DNA of 64,000 nucleotides from DATFFO01 sp963772815. GTDB taxonomy: Bacteria; Actinomycetota; Acidimicrobiia; Spongiisociales; ZC4RG35. Where the stretch lies: the NCBI GenBank assembly GCA_963772815.1, contig CAVYYV010000003.1, positions 124,001 through 188,000 on the forward strand. The letters run 5' to 3'. Of this stretch, positions 10,191 to 18,709 are shown piece by piece. Both the position numbers and the translations under genes were made by a program. The number at the start of each line of letters is the position of its first letter. The first letter of the stretch is position 1. A model generated the notes under the pieces. That model did no database searches and was not told the DNA's origin. It worked only from the letters and a program-made list of their open reading frames with translations.

Positions 10191-10870
10191 GGCTCGGGCG
10201 CCGAGACACAGACCCCCACTCCCCGTTTCGTGTGGATGTAGCGGGGGTCGCGAGCGCTCTCGCCCAGCTTGCGGCGGAGCCAGCTCAAGTGAACGTCGAC
10301 CGTCTTGTCCGCTCCGCCCAACGGCTGATGCCACACTCCGGCGAGCAACTCCCGCTTGCTCACATACTGACCCTCCCGCTCCGCCAGGAAGAGGAGTAGA
10401 TCGAACTCCTTGCCCGTAAGGTCCAGAGCGAAGTCGCCGAGACGGGCCTGTCTCCTGTTGACCTCGAGGACCAGATCGCCGACGGTGACCTCGGAACTCT
10501 CTTCCCCACCCGAGCTGCGTCGCACCATGGCGCGCACTCGAGCCTCGATGTGATCCATCGAGAACGGCTTCACGACGTAGTCGTCGGCTCCAGCATCGAG
10601 CAGGCGCACGATCTCGGTTTCCTGATCTCTCGCCGTGACGACGACCACGGGCACCGAACTGACGCCCCGAATCATCTGGAGGACTGTGAAACCGTCCACG
10701 TCGGGAAGGCCAAGATCGAGCAGGATCACGTCGAATCGCCCGGAGACCGCGGCCTCGACCCCAGCCATGGCTCGATGAGCGGTCTCCACCTGGTGACCAC
10801 GCTTTGCCAGTTGTTCGGCTAGGGGGGCTCTGATCCGGGGATCGTCCTCGATCACGAGAACGGCTGCCAT
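10187..10870 (-). CDS. OmpR-family response regulator
   Basis: 227 residues. The receiver domain carries the acidic pair EDD near residues 8-10, the phosphoacceptor Asp in 'VILLDLGLPDVDGF' near residue 52, Thr in 'VVVVTARD' and Lys in 'DDYVVKPF'. The C-terminal winged helix ends 'DVHLSWLRRKLGESARDPRYI', typical of the OmpR/PhoB family. It is the first gene of a two-gene operon with the kinase at 8904-10190. Confidence 0.93.
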   Translation of the reverse strand: MAAVLVIEDDPRIRAPLAEQLAKRGHQVETAHRAMAGVEAAVSGRFDVILLDLGLPDVDGFTVLQMIRGVSSVPVVVVTARDQETEIVRLLDAGADDYVVKPFSMDHIEARVRAMVRRSSGGEESSEVTVGDLVLEVNRRQARLGDFALDLTGKEFDLLLFLAEREGQYVSKRELLAGVWHQPLGGADKTVDVHLSWLRRKLGESARDPRYIHTKRGVGVCVSAPEP

Positions 10871-10993
10871 GCCAGGAAGATAACCTCCGCGAGGGGCGCA
10901 GATGGATCTTCAGTCGCCTCATGCGCCGAATTTGAGGATCTCTTATCCCTCATTTAACCCCCGGAAGTTTCCAGGACGACGACACTTCCCCAC

Positions 10994-11707
10994 ATGAACT
11001 TCAGGCTCGCCCTCGTGATCGCCTGGATCGTGGCAACGGCCGCCTCGATCGTCGTGGGCTTCGCGGCCGTGGCGAGCGTACGCACCGTGATCGCCTCTCC
11101 CGGATCGTTTCGGATGCCATCCGAAGAAACCCCGAGCCTCTTCGGTCTCAGCACTGTCCCGTCGAACCAGGAAGCCTCCGCCAGTGTCACCTCGAGCGTG
11201 ACCACCATCCACCAATCGACGACCTCGAAACCCACGACTCCCCCAACGGACGGCGAGAAGTCGCCGACAACGACGACTACGCGTGCGACCACCACATCCT
11301 CGAGCTCGACGACCACCACCCAGCCGCCTCCTACCAGCACCACGGCGCCAAACAATCCAGGTTCGATCGAGGTGGCCGACCCATACGAGGTCGACGGTGG
11401 TTGGGTGACCATCGGCTCGGACGGAAGCGGCGTCTACCTGGAATCAGCCTCACCCAAGCCAGGCTGGAGCATCACAGTCGAGAACCAGGGACCCGAGGAG
11501 GTGGTAGTGGTGTTCAAGGCGAAGGAGGAGGAAACCCACTTCGTGGCCCAGTTCACCAAAGGCCAGGTGAAGATCCAGATCGAGGACTCGACGACCCGGC
11601 GTGGAACTCTGACTCTGACCGAGACGGAGCACCACGACACGGGGCGCCCATGGATACATGGGGCCGGGCGATTCTGTGCCGTTTCGCCGATGCGGTTCGG
11701 AAAGTGA
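10994..11707 (+). CDS. Exported Thr-rich protein, unknown
   Basis: 237 residues with a signal-anchor helix (about residues 5-30), a Ser/Thr/Pro linker near 60-120, and a C-terminal beta-rich region of about 85 residues containing 'GGWVTIGSDGSGVYLESA' and 'VEVVFKAKEEETHF'-like strands. No known family. It is divergent from the response regulator with 123 bp between starts, so it may be a target of that system. The last roughly 20 residues run into repeat A and look unlike the rest, suggesting the original end was altered by rearrangement. Confidence 0.7.
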   Translation: MNFRLALVIAWIVATAASIVVGFAAVASVRTVIASPGSFRMPSEETPSLFGLSTVPSNQEASASVTSSVTTIHQSTTSKPTTPPTDGEKSPTTTTTRATTTSSSSTTTTQPPPTSTTAPNNPGSIEVADPYEVDGGWVTIGSDGSGVYLESASPKPGWSITVENQGPEEVVVVFKAKEEETHFVAQFTKGQVKIQIEDSTTRRGTLTLTETEHHDTGRPWIHGAGRFCAVSPMRFGK

Positions 11708-11850
11708 CGGTAGGTTCCTCTGCCAACCGCTTGGGCCAGCGAAGGGCCCGCCCCGTGTATGAGCTCGCCTGTGACCGCATCATCCCCGGACGTACCAACA
11801 AGAACCTCGGACCGGCTCGGCCCCAAGGCGGGATCCTCGGCAGTAGCTGA
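11691..11850 (+). pseudogene. Repeat A copy 1 with decayed DUF1059-like gene
   Basis: Positions 11691-11810 align without gaps, at roughly 80% identity by eye, with 22661-22780. The 3' half encodes a GTG-initiated peptide (11755) starting 'VYELACDRIIPGRTNK', which resembles the N-terminus of small DUF1059-like proteins ('EFVCDRIIPGC'). The second Cys is replaced by Arg and the frame soon diverges, so it is a remnant. The region between 11708 and 12020 shows nothing else. Confidence 0.6.
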
Positions 11851-12020
11851 CATCGAGCCCATCAAACGTGGCCGAGAGGCGGCCCGGGTACGCACCGCGG
11901 GCTTCCGCTTTTCTCGCATCAAGCAGGAATCTGTCTGGCGGGCGGTGTGACTCCCGATACCTCGACGGATATCTGCCAATCGTGGTTAAGTTGGCAGTGC
12001 TGTTCAATCGGGGGAACGCG

Positions 12021-12563
12021 ATGTCCAGACAGTCTGCGGGCGTCACGCTTGCGGTGAACCATGCCGAACGCGCGTTGAAACGCGCCACCGATGCTGGGAC
12101 CGACACCGAGGAGCGACTCAGCGCCGTGATTGAGGCTGTCTGGTGGGTTGGCGCAGGATGGGACGCCGCGGGCAGGCCAGATTCTCGAGCCGACGCGGTG
12201 CTGCTTGGCTTCTGGTGGGTTCGCAACCGCTCGATACACGATGTGACCATGCTGGTCGGAAAGCCCGAGGCCTACGCGGGATCTCCGCCCACGATCAGGC
12301 GGAGTCCTGGCGTAAACACAGGAGACGCCATCGTCTCCGAGGTGTGGGGATCGATGGACGAAATCAAGTGGTCCTTGACCGGTGACGACTTCAGCAAGCC
12401 ACAGCATCGTGTGGCCTACGCATCCGCACTGGAAGGAAATCAGGTGGGAGACACCATCCGAGAAGGGTTGACGAGGTTACGCACCCTCGGGGGGCGGACG
12501 GAGCGAGGATTGACCAAAGGGGAGGTCGAGCCCAGTAGAGGTCACCATCGCTCGGTCAACTAA
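12021..12563 (+). CDS. HEPN-like hypothetical protein
   Basis: 180 residues from an ATG at 12021 preceded by 'ggggg' 6-7 bp upstream; a longer frame starting at 11868 reads through non-coding-looking DNA. The middle contains 'FWWVRNRSIHDV', matching the R-x4-H signature (R68, H73) of HEPN nucleases, within a helical region typical of actinobacterial hypothetical proteins with a 'W-A-R-N-R' motif. No partner nucleotidyltransferase is adjacent. It lies in a relic zone between repeat A and a tRNA fragment, consistent with accessory DNA. The function is a guess from the motif. Confidence 0.6.
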   Translation: MSRQSAGVTLAVNHAERALKRATDAGTDTEERLSAVIEAVWWVGAGWDAAGRPDSRADAVLLGFWWVRNRSIHDVTMLVGKPEAYAGSPPTIRRSPGVNTGDAIVSEVWGSMDEIKWSLTGDDFSKPQHRVAYASALEGNQVGDTIREGLTRLRTLGGRTERGLTKGEVEPSRGHHRSVN

Positions 12564-12595
12564 GCGTCGCCCCTCTGCCAGCAGCGTTCTTGTCG

Positions 12596-12624
12596 GTGGG
12601 CCCGGCAGGACTTGAACCTGCAAC
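12596..12624 (-). repeat. tRNA 3'-end fragment (29 nt)
   Basis: An exact 29-nt match to 22849-22877, the T-arm, 3' acceptor strand and discriminator of the CAT-anticodon tRNA gene, in the same orientation. The 5' half of the tRNA is absent. It looks like a displaced attachment-site half or a duplication scar. Confidence 0.85.
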
Positions 12625-12687
12625 TACTACTGGAACAGATGCGCCCCGAGCTTTACCCTCGCCGGTAGCGCGTGCCTGCAAGGTCTG

Positions 12688-12948
12688 TCACCTCTGGAGG
12701 TTTTTAGGATCCATGGCGTAGGGCGATCTCGTTGTCTCCACACCCTCTTCGTCCTCAATGGATAATTGTCCGATTGGGAATGTATGCCGCGTCGGCCTCT
12801 GTGGGGTTTGTTTCTGGCCGGTTGCTTCTAGGGCTGCCACCTCCTGGTCTTCGGTCTCGGTTTCGAGGATGCGGATGCGGGCTTGGGCGAGGGATTCGAG
12901 GCTCATGTAGCGGCGGGTGATGACCCACTCGTCGTCCTGTTCGGCCAA
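12688..12948 (-). pseudogene. IS256-family transposase C-terminal remnant
   Basis: The reverse-strand frame contains 'DDEWVITRRYMSLESLAQ', matching the conserved C-terminal end of IS256/Mutator-type transposases (EW-x-RRY-S-x-ES). The upstream catalytic DDE region is missing; at 12946 the sequence switches to the surface-protein remnant on the other strand. It is a dead fragment. Confidence 0.65.
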
Positions 12949-13204
12949 GGCCCGGGCCGCCAAGGATGACCTGCTGTTCGGCAAGAAAACCGGACTCGTC
13001 GACCTCGCCGGCTCCGACGGACACTTTGACGGATTGGCGCCCACGCAAGGGCTGGAGGTCAACTTCGCCAGTGTGGTCGAGATGCTGAACGACCACCTGC
13101 TCGCCTCGGTGCTGCTGGGGCTGGGACTGGCCGTGACCGTGCTGATCGGCCCCGACCGCCGTGAGAAGCGCCGCACCCGAGATCCGGCATCGGCCCCGCT
13201 ATGA
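12946..13204 (+). pseudogene. C-terminal remnant of the Thr-rich surface protein paralogue
   Basis: About 85 residues are homologous to the C-terminus of the gene at 4198-5422: shared blocks include ARAxKDDLLFG, GLAPTQGLEV, VEMLNDHLLASVLLGLG and a basic RRxKRR tail after the membrane segment. The N-terminal signal, Ig-like domain and linker are missing, cut off where the IS256 remnant abuts. An ATG at 12917 opens the frame, but without a signal peptide a working product is unlikely. Confidence 0.75.
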
Positions 13205-13260
13205 CCCCGGGCTTCGGTCCCCCTCCCTACCCGTTCTCTTGACCGCCACGAACGCCCTCC

Positions 13261-13340
13261 CCGTTCTTCGACGGTGGGGAACGCATAGCGATAGTCACCG
13301 TCCAACGAAGCTGTACGCCGTTCCCCCGCGTCCAAAGAAA
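13261..13340 (+). repeat. Repeat B, copy 2
   Basis: Shares 'acgcatagcgat' and 'gttcccccgcgtccaaagaa' with copy 3 at 22447-22529. In this copy ggggaacg and cgttcccc form an 8-bp inverted repeat around the conserved core, so a transcript could fold into a stem with a loop of about 30 nt. It lies between the surface-protein remnant and the end of the haem operon. Confidence 0.75.
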
Positions 13341-13382
13341 CCGGTTCCGGCCCGGTTGATCTGACCCTGTTCCGCCGCCGAA

Positions 13383-14741
13383 CTACGCCACGAGTGGCTC
13401 TAGGGCGATCTCGGCACTCCGGTGACCCGACTCGATGCACTCATTGAGGCCGACGCCGTGGAAGCCGGCCCCGGCCAGCGCCAGGCCGGGAGTCGCCGCC
13501 AGGGCGGCTTCGGCCCTCGTCACGCGATCGAGATGGCCAAGGGTGTAGCGGTGCAGCCCGGAAGGCATGATCCGCACCCATGTCCGGAGCGGGCTGCAGT
13601 CGATCCCGATCATCGCCCGAAGCTCGTCGGTGGCCACTGCCACCGCTTCCTGTGGGTCCAAGCCCGCACCGGCACGGAGGAACACCCGCAGCAGAGCTCG
13701 ATTGGGACCGGGTACCCGGCCGGGCCACTTGCGAGACATGTACGAGACACCCCGGATCGATCGTCGCTGCGACGACGGGACCACGAACCCCGACCCGCGG
13801 AGGGGAGGTAGCGCGTGTGCGTCGTAGGCCAGAGTTACGGCCGTGTTGCTCACCTGACCAATGCCTCCGATGGCAGCGGAGGCCGCAGGCGTTACCTCCG
13901 CGAGCAGGCGCGAGGCGACCGGGGCGGGTACGGCGAGGACCACCGCCGGGGCGGTGATGACGGCCCCGATATCGAGGCGGACTGCGTACTCTCCCCCGGT
14001 TTGCTCGATCCCCATCACGCCCGTCCCGGTCCTGACCTCGACCGGATCCAGACTGGCGGCCAGCTTGGAGGTCAATTGACCCATCCCCATCTCGAAGCTG
14101 GAGAAGTGGCTGGTGGTGGAGGGTCGTTTCGACGCCGACCGGGCCGCCAGGATGAGGCTGCGGCGACTCGACTCCATGTCCAGGAAGCGGGGGAAGCTGG
14201 CGCGCAGACTCATCGTGGACGGCTCAGCAGCATGGATCCCGGCAATGAGTGGCTCCGCGATCCGCTCGAGCACCTCACCACCCAGTCGACGACACACGAA
14301 CGACTCCAGGCTCTCGTCCCCGGCGTTGCCACCGCGGGGAATCACCAGATCGGCCAGCACCCGCGCCTTTCCCCGCCACGAAAGCAGGGAAGACGCCAGC
14401 AGTGGGCGGAGTCGGGACGGAACCATCAGAAGGAAGCCGCCGGGCAGGGGATGCAGCTTGCCGTCCCACCACACGAAGGATCCGGTGTTGTCGGGTGAGC
14501 TCGGTATAACCTGGTCCGTGAGTCCCAGCTCATCGGCCAAAGCCACAACGGCGCCTTTGGCGGTAACAAAGCTATCGGGCCCACCCTCCACCAGATACCC
14601 GTCCTCGATGGTGGTCTCGACCAGTCCCCCGAGCCGGGAAGACTTCTCCACCAGGACCACGCGGGCGCCCTCGTGTGTGAGGCGGTAAGCGGCAACCAGG
14701 CCGGCGATCCCGCCGCCCACCACCACGACGTCGGTAGTCAC
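13383..14741 (-). CDS. hemG: Coproporphyrinogen III / protoporphyrinogen oxidase
   Basis: 452 residues of the HemY/CgoX FAD oxidase family. The N-terminal dinucleotide fold reads 'VVVVGGGIAGLVAAYRLT' and is followed by 'GGLVETTIEDGYLVEGGPDSF', the family's substrate and FAD signature; the C-terminus has 'LALAGAGFHGVGLNECIESG'. With HemQ and HemH in the same operon it most likely oxidises coproporphyrinogen III to coproporphyrin III. The GTG at 14741 overlaps the hemH stop (GTGA). It is the last gene of the nine-gene haem operon. The name hemY or cgoX would be equally valid. Confidence 0.92.
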   Translation of the reverse strand: MTTDVVVVGGGIAGLVAAYRLTHEGARVVLVEKSSRLGGLVETTIEDGYLVEGGPDSFVTAKGAVVALADELGLTDQVIPSSPDNTGSFVWWDGKLHPLPGGFLLMVPSRLRPLLASSLLSWRGKARVLADLVIPRGGNAGDESLESFVCRRLGGEVLERIAEPLIAGIHAAEPSTMSLRASFPRFLDMESSRRSLILAARSASKRPSTTSHFSSFEMGMGQLTSKLAASLDPVEVRTGTGVMGIEQTGGEYAVRLDIGAVITAPAVVLAVPAPVASRLLAEVTPAASAAIGGIGQVSNTAVTLAYDAHALPPLRGSGFVVPSSQRRSIRGVSYMSRKWPGRVPGPNRALLRVFLRAGAGLDPQEAVAVATDELRAMIGIDCSPLRTWVRIMPSGLHRYTLGHLDRVTRAEAALAATPGLALAGAGFHGVGLNECIESGHRSAEIALEPLVA

Positions 14742-15646
14742 CAGTCGTTCATCGACTGCTCTGCCAAGTCGGCCAGCGCCCCGATCAAGCCTGTATGGAG
14801 GTTGAGGCAGCGGCAGCGATAGAAGCCAAGGCCCAGCGTGTCGGCATGGGCGCGGTGCTCGACATCGTTGTCGTACAACGTCTCGACGTGATCGGCGATG
14901 AACCCGATCGGGTCGACAACCACCGACCCCACCCCGGCGGCGACGTGGCGGTCCATCGCCTCTTCGACCGATGGCCCCAGCCAGGGCTCCCGTGCGGCGG
15001 CGCTCACACTCTGATAGGCCACCTCCCAGGACGTCAGCCCCAGCCGTTCTGCCACCGCCCCCGCCGTCTGATGGAGCTGCTTGGCGTAGGGGTCGCCCTG
15101 GTCGATCATCCGCTGTGGGAGCGAGTGGGCGCTGAAAATGACCGGCGAGCCGGCCGGGGCCCGGCGCAGGCAATCTCCCAGCGTCCCGGCCAGCGCCTCG
15201 ACGTAGCCCGGCTGGAGATTCCAGTCTGGAGCGAAACGCAGTCTGGGCACCCTATCGGCTATGGCCTCGGCGGCTGCCGCCTCGTAGGCGTCGGTAGAAA
15301 CCTCACACCTGTACGGCGCAAGGCTCATCACCACCAGATCTTCGACCTGTTGGGCCACGATCTCTTCCGCCGCCTCGACGATGGTGGGCCGGGCGTGGAG
15401 CATTCCGACGTGGACGGACGGCGAATAGCCCCGTGACTCCAGCTCCTCCGCCACCAGGGCCGCCTGCTTGCGGGTGGTTTCCGGGAGCGGGGATCCTCCC
15501 CCGATCGCCCGATACCTCTCCACCGCCGCCGGGATCACATGCTCCGGCGGGACTCGTCCCAGCACGCTCTCGACGAACCGAGGGACCTGGTCGAGGCTCT
15601 CGGGCCCACCGAAACCGACCAGCAACACTGCGAGACGACGACTCAT
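14738..15646 (-). CDS. hemH: Ferrochelatase (coproporphyrin type)
   Basis: 302 residues of the ferrochelatase family, inserting Fe2+ into coproporphyrin III. Visible motifs are 'LLVGFGGPES', 'RYRAIGGGSPLPETT', the metal-ligand His in 'VIFSAHSLPQRM', and 'VVVDPIGFIADHVETLYDND' carrying the conserved Glu. The length fits soluble Gram-positive enzymes. The ATG overlaps the hemQ stop by 4 bp. Confidence 0.95.
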   Translation of the reverse strand: MSRRLAVLLVGFGGPESLDQVPRFVESVLGRVPPEHVIPAAVERYRAIGGGSPLPETTRKQAALVAEELESRGYSPSVHVGMLHARPTIVEAAEEIVAQQVEDLVVMSLAPYRCEVSTDAYEAAAAEAIADRVPRLRFAPDWNLQPGYVEALAGTLGDCLRRAPAGSPVIFSAHSLPQRMIDQGDPYAKQLHQTAGAVAERLGLTSWEVAYQSVSAAAREPWLGPSVEEAMDRHVAAGVGSVVVDPIGFIADHVETLYDNDVEHRAHADTLGLGFYRCRCLNLHTGLIGALADLAEQSMNDW

Positions 15647-16392
15647 CGCAACCACCCTGCCAGCCCGGTCGGCGTCAAGCGTCGGCCTACGAAGAAGGGC
15701 CCGAATTCGGCGAAGCGGGCACTGACCTCGTCGAAGCGCATCTCGTACACGAGCTTCTTGAACTGGAGGGGGTCGTCGGAGAATAGGGTGACGCCCCACT
15801 CCCAGTCGTCCAGACCCATCGAGCCGGTCACGATCTGACTCACCTTGCCTGCATAGCGCCGACCCGTACGTCCGTGGGCCCGCATCAGCTCGCCCCGCTG
15901 CTCGCTGCCCAGCATGTACCAGTTGTCTTCGCCTTGGCGACGCTTGTCCATCGGGTAGAAGCAGATGTAGCCGTCGTGCTCGGAAATCTGGGGATAGAGC
16001 CGACTCTGGATGTAGGGAGAAGCCTCGATGTTGTCCGCTGTCCCTTCGGGCGCGCCATGGCGACTGATTTCGATCACCGACAGATACGAGAATGCCCGGG
16101 TCGAACAGGAGGCCAGCAGAGTCTGATCCATCCGGCGCTCGAGTTCATGCAGCTGAGCCGGGTCGGGACGAAGATGGAGGATGAGCAGATCCGCCTTGTG
16201 GCCCATGACGCCATAGGTCACGCTGGCCCCGACGTCTGCGTCCTCCACCGCCTCCGCCTCGGCCAGCAGGTCTCCCGCTTCGGCAGCTGCCTTCTCCCGC
16301 TCGGAAGGCGAAAGGCGACTCCAGGCTGCCCGGTCGATCAGCCGGAGGTCATGAAGGGCGTACCAGCCCTCGAGTGTCTCGGGTGCGGTCAT
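15643..16392 (-). CDS. hemQ: Coproheme decarboxylase HemQ (ChdC)
   Basis: 249 residues of the chlorite dismutase-like family that oxidatively decarboxylates coproheme to haem b. Diagnostic segments are 'FYPMDKRRQGEDNWYML' with the catalytic Tyr, 'MRAHGRTGRRYAGKVSQIVTGS' with the proximal His, and 'WGVTLFSDDPLQFKKLVYEMRFDE'. Its presence fixes the operon as the coproporphyrin-dependent pathway of Gram-positive bacteria. The ATG at 16392 overlaps the hemE stop; the frame open further upstream is antisense to hemE. Confidence 0.95.
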   Translation of the reverse strand: MTAPETLEGWYALHDLRLIDRAAWSRLSPSEREKAAAEAGDLLAEAEAVEDADVGASVTYGVMGHKADLLILHLRPDPAQLHELERRMDQTLLASCSTRAFSYLSVIEISRHGAPEGTADNIEASPYIQSRLYPQISEHDGYICFYPMDKRRQGEDNWYMLGSEQRGELMRAHGRTGRRYAGKVSQIVTGSMGLDDWEWGVTLFSDDPLQFKKLVYEMRFDEVSARFAEFGPFFVGRRLTPTGLAGWLR

Positions 16393-17405
16393 CCGGTCAA
16401 GGTCCTTTCCGTTCGATCTCTCTCTTCGGTTGCCTCGAGTACCGTGCGGACCATCGCCTCCACGTTCTCCACCGGTGTGGCGGGAAGGACTCCGTGGCCC
16501 AGGTTGAAGACGTGACCCGGCCGTCCTCCTGCCTGGGCCAGCACCCGGCGGGTGGCAGAAATCACCGTGGCGGGGTCGGTGAGTAGCAGGGCGGGGTCGA
16601 GGTTGCCCTGGAGGACGGCTCCCTCCCCGACCCGATCCCATATCTGGTCGAGGCCCAGACGCCAGTCGACGCCCAGGGCGGTCGCCCCCACCTCGGGCAT
16701 CAGGTCGAGAAGATGCGACGCTGCGGGAACGAAGTAGATGGTGGGAGCAGACACCCCGGCCAGCGCCCAGCGGGCGGCGGGAACGGCCAGCTCCCGGAAC
16801 TGGTCGGCTGAGAGCAGACCGGCCCAGGTGTCGAACAGCTGCACCACCTGGGCTCCGGCATCGACCTGAGCCTGGAGATGAGTGCCCACCGAGTCGGCCA
16901 GTAATGACAGGGCCGGGCGGGGATCGTCGCCGTGGAGGGCGCGCCGGAACTCCGGGAAATGCCGGGATCCCCCACCTTCCAGGAGGTAAGCCAGCAGGGT
17001 CACCGGTCCCCCGGCGAAGCCGATCACCGCCACATCGGGGTCGAGGGCGGCTCGCACCCGCTGGATGGTCTCACCTACGTAGGGGACTGGCTTCAATGGC
17101 TCCAAGGCACCAACCTGCTCGACTGTGAGGGGGTTCAGCTTGGGTCCGGGGGTGAATTCGATTGGAACCCCCATCGCCTCCAGCGGAGTCATGATGTCGG
17201 AGAAGACGATGGCAGCGTCGAACCGGAAACGACGTAGCGGCTGCAGGGTGATTTCCGCCGCCACGGCGGGCGAGGTCATGGCCTCGTGGAATGTGTGGTG
17301 GCTGCGTAACTCCCGGTACTCGGGCAGGTAGCGGCCGGCTTGACGCATCATCCACACGGGAGGCCGGTCGAGCGGCTGTCGGTTGAGGGCTGCCAGAAGC
17401 CTCAT
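16389..17405 (-). CDS. hemE: Uroporphyrinogen III decarboxylase
   Basis: 338 residues. The N-terminal signature 'PPVWMMRQAGRYLPEY' with the two arginines, and 'FSDIMTPLEAMG' with the catalytic Asp, identify HemE, which decarboxylates the four acetate side chains to give coproporphyrinogen III. Near the end it has 'HVFNLGHGVLPATPVENV'. The ATG overlaps the hemL stop (ATGA). Confidence 0.96.
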   Translation of the reverse strand: MRLLAALNRQPLDRPPVWMMRQAGRYLPEYRELRSHHTFHEAMTSPAVAAEITLQPLRRFRFDAAIVFSDIMTPLEAMGVPIEFTPGPKLNPLTVEQVGALEPLKPVPYVGETIQRVRAALDPDVAVIGFAGGPVTLLAYLLEGGGSRHFPEFRRALHGDDPRPALSLLADSVGTHLQAQVDAGAQVVQLFDTWAGLLSADQFRELAVPAARWALAGVSAPTIYFVPAASHLLDLMPEVGATALGVDWRLGLDQIWDRVGEGAVLQGNLDPALLLTDPATVISATRRVLAQAGGRPGHVFNLGHGVLPATPVENVEAMVRTVLEATEERDRTERTLTG

Positions 17406-18709
17406 GACGACACCGCCTCCACGATCGACTCGGCCAGCAGGTCCAGCGCCTGGGTGAGCGTCCCGTCCAGATGCGCCTCCATCAGGAACCAGGTCTCGAA
17501 GGGCGATGGCGGCAACAGGACGCCGCGCCGTAGGGCGGCATGGAAGAAGCGAGCGAAGAGGTCATGGTCGAGCCGGGCGGCGTCGTCCCAGTTGTTGACC
17601 CGATCGGCACCCAGGAACAGGCCCACCATCCCACCTACTCGATTCACCACGCCCGGGATTCCGGCCGCGGCCAGGGCGGCACTCAGGCGGTCCGAGATCA
17701 GCTCACCCGCTCGGTCGAACCGCTGATAGAGCTCGGGGTGAGCCACCAGATAGCGCAGCGTGGCCAGGCCGGCGGCAGTGACGATGGGGTTTCCGGCCAG
17801 CGTCCCGGCCTGATAGACGGGGCCATCCGGGGAGATCATCCGCATCAGGTCGGCCCGGCCTCCGTAGGCGGCTGCGGGTGTTCCCCCGGCCACCACCTTG
17901 CCCAGGGCGGTCAGATCCGGTGTCACGCCATAGCGCTGCTGGGCACCTCCAGGTGCCACCCGGAAGCCGGTCATCACCTCGTCGAACACCAGCAAGGCTC
18001 CCACCCTGTCGCACAGCCGGCGAAGACCCTCGAGGAACCCCGCCTCGGGCGGGATGCATCCCATATTTCCCGCTACCGGCTCCACGACTACTGCCGCCAC
18101 CTGTTCGTCAGACAGGAGTGCTTCCACCGATTCGAGATCATTGAAACGAGCCACTCGGGTGGCCGATGCAGTGGCTTCCGTGACACCCGGACTGGAGGGC
18201 TGCCCGAAGGTGGCCAGGCCCGATCCTGCCTTGACCAGAAACGAGTCACTGTGCCCGTGGTAACACCCCTCGAACTTGACCACGGCCTCCCTGCCCGTCG
18301 CCGCCCGGGCCAGGCGCAGAACAGACGCCATCGCCTCGGTGCCGGAGTTCACCATTCTCACCACCTCGACCGAAGGAATCAGATAGCAGATGAGCTCGGC
18401 CAGTTCGGCTTCTGCGGTCGTGGGCACTCCGAAAGAGGTGCCTTTGGCCACGGCATCCGACACCGCCGCCGCCACCTCTGGATGGGAGTGGCCCAGGATG
18501 AGGGCACCCCAGGAGGCGATGAAGTCGATCAGATCTTGGCCGTCGAGAGTCCGAATGCGAGCTCCCCGGCCCGAGACCGCGTAGACCGGAGAGCCCCCAA
18601 CCGCGGCGAAGGTTCTCACCGGCGAGTTGACCCCTCCGGGCATGACCGCCCCGGCTCTACGGTGCCACTCCGCCGAGAGCGGCGTCTCGGTGTGAGCGGG
18701 GGCACTCAT
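17402..18709 (-). CDS. hemL: Glutamate-1-semialdehyde 2,1-aminomutase
   Basis: 435-residue class III PLP aminotransferase. Motifs include 'MPGGVNSPVRTF', 'VNSGTEAMASVLRLARAATGR', 'LLVFDEVMTGFRV' and the PLP Lys in 'LTALGKVVAGG' near residue 270. It makes 5-aminolevulinate from the HemA product. The ATG overlaps the hemB stop by 4 bp. Confidence 0.96.
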   Translation of the reverse strand: MSAPAHTETPLSAEWHRRAGAVMPGGVNSPVRTFAAVGGSPVYAVSGRGARIRTLDGQDLIDFIASWGALILGHSHPEVAAAVSDAVAKGTSFGVPTTAEAELAELICYLIPSVEVVRMVNSGTEAMASVLRLARAATGREAVVKFEGCYHGHSDSFLVKAGSGLATFGQPSSPGVTEATASATRVARFNDLESVEALLSDEQVAAVVVEPVAGNMGCIPPEAGFLEGLRRLCDRVGALLVFDEVMTGFRVAPGGAQQRYGVTPDLTALGKVVAGGTPAAAYGGRADLMRMISPDGPVYQAGTLAGNPIVTAAGLATLRYLVAHPELYQRFDRAGELISDRLSAALAAAGIPGVVNRVGGMVGLFLGADRVNNWDDAARLDHDLFARFFHAALRRGVLLPPSPFETWFLMEAHLDGTLTQALDLLAESIVEAVSS

